DNA from: Paenibacillus sp. FSL R7-0273
Lineage (GTDB): Bacteria > Bacillota > Bacilli > Paenibacillales > Paenibacillaceae
Assembly: GCF_000758625.1 (NCBI RefSeq)
Contig: NZ_CP009283.1
Span: forward strand, 1,313,501 to 1,377,500
Length of the DNA: 64,000 nucleotides
Reading direction: 5' to 3'
Numbering within the stretch: position 1 is the first letter of the stretch; every line of letters starts with the position of its first letter. The translations under genes and the position numbers were made by a program. Under the pieces are notes generated by a model that saw only the letters and a program-made list of their open reading frames with translations, made no database searches and was not told the DNA's origin. This document shows positions 62,493-64,000 of this stretch, piece by piece.

Positions 62493-62680
62493 TATAGCTG
62501 CACTTTCTGCAATTAAAATCAGTAGAATCAGCTTTTTCAGCGTATAGCTGCATTTCGTACAATTAAATTAGCCCAAGACAGCAGGAATCAGCATTTTCCC
62601 GTTTTTTAATTGCAGAGAGTGCAGTTAAACGGCAGATGCGGTGAAAAACAGGTGTTTTAGTTGTATGAACTACACTTAAA
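62493..62680. repeat. Four-element intergenic cassette D (TAGCTGCA family)
   Basis: Forward elements begin at 62493 (TATAGCTGCACTTTCTGCAA) and 62543, 50 bp apart; inverted elements end at 62629 and 62680, 51 bp apart. The first forward and first inverted elements are complementary at 21 of 23 positions. The sequence is unrelated to the TAACGGAC family, but the geometry is the same. The rest of this 453-bp gap holds the HAD terminator and the LCP leader. Confidence 0.75.
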
Positions 62681-62815
62681 GCTATATTGCTTGAATTGGT
62701 AATCTTGTAATTTTGGGAAGAAAATCCTAACAGCATGATAGAAAGCATACCCTCACCAGAGTCATTAAATGTAAAATAGAGTAAAATTATAGAACAAGGA
62801 AAGGTTCGCTGACCA

Positions 62816-63892
62816 ATGAAAAAGAATAACCCGGTCCCGTCATCGCCCTTGCAAAGAACAGGCAGGAACAAACTCAAAAAGAAAAGTAAGCGCAGAAGAA
62901 AGGCATGGCTCACGTTTCTGGCGTTTATTTTTATTGCAGGAAGCCTGTCCTTTATATTCCGCAAGGAATTAATGATGTTCGGGTTTGACCATGTTGTCGC
63001 ACCGACCGTAGAAGGGACGCTTAAGAATTCCTATGTTCCGCTCAGCAATAACAAGGATGAAGCAGAGGATGCTTCAATAAACCTGGATAAAAGTCCGCCA
63101 TTCTCTCTGCTGCTGCTGGGTACAGATCAGCGGGGCAAGGAGAACGGCCTGTCCGATTCCATTATTTACACAGTGGTCCGGCCGAAAGACAATAAAGTCC
63201 TGTTCATTTCGGTTCCACGGGATTCGTATACCAGAATTGTCGGGGCAGAAGAGGTCAAGGGAGCAAGAAAAAACACAAAAATTAATGCAGCTCATTCGTA
63301 CGGAGGCGCGCAGATGAGTGTGGATACGGTTGAGCACCTGCTGGATGCACCGGTAAATTATTATGCAACGATTAATTTTAGCGGACTGGTGGAGGTGGTG
63401 GATGCAATAGGCGGGGTGGAGCTGCCGGTTACCAAGGTGATTGAGAATAAAAACCCGGCGCATGAGAAGCTTCGTATTGAGCCTAATAAGCCGATTTATT
63501 CAGGAAAGGAAGCCTTGATGTATGTAAGGTACCGGGAGGATTCGGATTTCAAGCGTACAGAGCGGCAGAGAATATTCCTTAAGGCAGTATTAGACCGGAT
63601 GAAGAATATCAGTAATATCGCTAATATCAAAGAAATTATGGGCGTTGCCGGGGATAATTTCAAAACAAATATGAGAGCCGAGCTTATGCTTGATCTGGCG
63701 AAGAAGATTATCTTTGAAAGCGGCGCTCCGCAAATCAGCAGCCATATGCTGCAGGGGACGGATAAGCGGACGGATCAGTGGTACTACATTTTAGATGAGC
63801 AGGATGTGCAGAGCACCCATGATTTAATTGAGCTCTGGCTGAATCCGGACACGGCGGCGGGCGAACTGATTGCGGAGGATCGTGAAGGGTAG
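62816..63892 (+). CDS. LytR-CpsA-Psr (LCP) family cell-wall polymer ligase
   Basis: The 358-aa protein has a strongly basic cytoplasmic tail (~1-30), one membrane span (~31-50) and an extracellular LCP domain: SLLLLGTDQRGKENGLSDSIIY, VLFISVPRDSYTRI with a pyrophosphate-binding Arg, VVDAIGGVELPV, and GKEALMYVRYREDSDFKRTERQRIFL. LCP enzymes move wall teichoic acid or other glycopolymers from lipid carriers to peptidoglycan. AAGGAAAGG precedes ATG. A bidirectional terminator follows. Confidence 0.92.
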   Translation: MKKNNPVPSSPLQRTGRNKLKKKSKRRRKAWLTFLAFIFIAGSLSFIFRKELMMFGFDHVVAPTVEGTLKNSYVPLSNNKDEAEDASINLDKSPPFSLLLLGTDQRGKENGLSDSIIYTVVRPKDNKVLFISVPRDSYTRIVGAEEVKGARKNTKINAAHSYGGAQMSVDTVEHLLDAPVNYYATINFSGLVEVVDAIGGVELPVTKVIENKNPAHEKLRIEPNKPIYSGKEALMYVRYREDSDFKRTERQRIFLKAVLDRMKNISNIANIKEIMGVAGDNFKTNMRAELMLDLAKKIIFESGAPQISSHMLQGTDKRTDQWYYILDEQDVQSTHDLIELWLNPDTAAGELIAEDREG

Positions 63893-63905
63893 GGGAAAGG
63901 ATATG

Positions 63906-63937
63906 AAAAGGAGGGGGCTGAGCGCCTCCTCCTTTTT
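63906..63937. terminator. Bidirectional terminator
   Basis: AAAAGGAGG pairs with CCTCCTTTT, with A and T flanks on the two sides. Confidence 0.85.
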
Positions 63938-63953
63938 GCATAGGAATATAAGG

Positions 63954-64000
63954 TTAATCTGCGAAGCTATACGTCGGATCGGTCAGCTGCAGCCGTTCAC
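63954..64000 (-). CDS. Possible C-terminal end of a convergent gene, cut by the window edge
   Basis: The minus strand reads open from the edge as ERLQLTDPTYSFAD then TAA, facing the bidirectional terminator. Fourteen codons are too few for confidence or family assignment. Confidence 0.3.
   Translation of the reverse strand, partial: ERLQLTDPTYSFAD

Overview
The window reads as chromosomal DNA of a Paenibacillus-like Firmicute. The clues are Gram-positive AGGAGG ribosome binding sites, moderate GC content, TTG and GTG starts, and Bacillus-type families (YqkE, YigZ/YvyE, PatA-type aminotransferase, LytR-CpsA-Psr, ECF sigma with a large anti-sigma protein, MocR next to ddl). Species assignment is inference from gene content. 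No rRNA, tRNA, transposase, phage gene or CRISPR array was recognised.

Layout. Bases 1-6045 carry two large secreted PKD-type proteins, the first cut by the window edge. Bases 6091-16584 hold a papain-like hydrolase, transketolase, PpnP, an alpha/beta hydrolase, a secreted carboxypeptidase, a HIBADH-like reductase, glucose-6-phosphate isomerase and a YigZ-TetR pair. Bases 17327-21093 are a sulfate ABC transporter operon (cysT-cysW-cysA-sbp). Bases 21281-28666 mix a PhnP-like hydrolase, a 51-bp tandem repeat, a HAD phosphatase, an EamA exporter, a YdjM-like protein, an ABC-2 transporter and a lipoate ligase. Cobalamin lower-ligand and salvage genes lie in two blocks: cobD-cbiZ-cbiB-cobC (28909-33331) and cobT-cobU-cobS-cbiP (43187-47278). 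Between them are a glycan-degrading group (SGNH esterase, GH105, beta-glucuronidase, AraC regulator; 33377-38778) and a cell-wall operon (MocR regulator, ddl, aminotransferase; 38878-42523). Bases 47281-55194 include YnfA, a chemoreceptor, a preQ1-riboswitch-controlled queuosine-precursor transporter, an M24 peptidase and small enzymes. Bases 55215-58487 hold a short leader-like transcript, a palindromic element, and an RtcB RNA ligase coupled to an AAA+ ATPase. Then come an ECF sigma/anti-sigma pair with a likely self-recognised promoter, a phosphoesterase-GNAT-HAD operon and an LCP cell-wall ligase.

How genes work together. The two cobalamin blocks together cover cobinamide/cobyric acid activation and nucleotide-loop assembly; no corrin-ring gene is in view. 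GH105, GH2 and the SGNH esterase suggest intracellular breakdown of acetylated uronic-acid oligosaccharides, with AraC and a cre-like site as candidate controls. MocR-ddl-aminotransferase is a peptidoglycan-precursor unit.

The most unusual signal is intergenic. Five gaps carry a cassette of four ~26-bp elements in the order forward, forward, inverted, inverted. Members of each like-oriented pair are 50-51 bp apart, and the whole is 183-188 bp. Three cassettes share one sequence (TAACGGAC...CGTTATTT), while two use unrelated sequences with the same geometry. A decamer-period array, a 51-bp array, a 46-bp direct-repeat array and a large palindromic element add to the repeat load.
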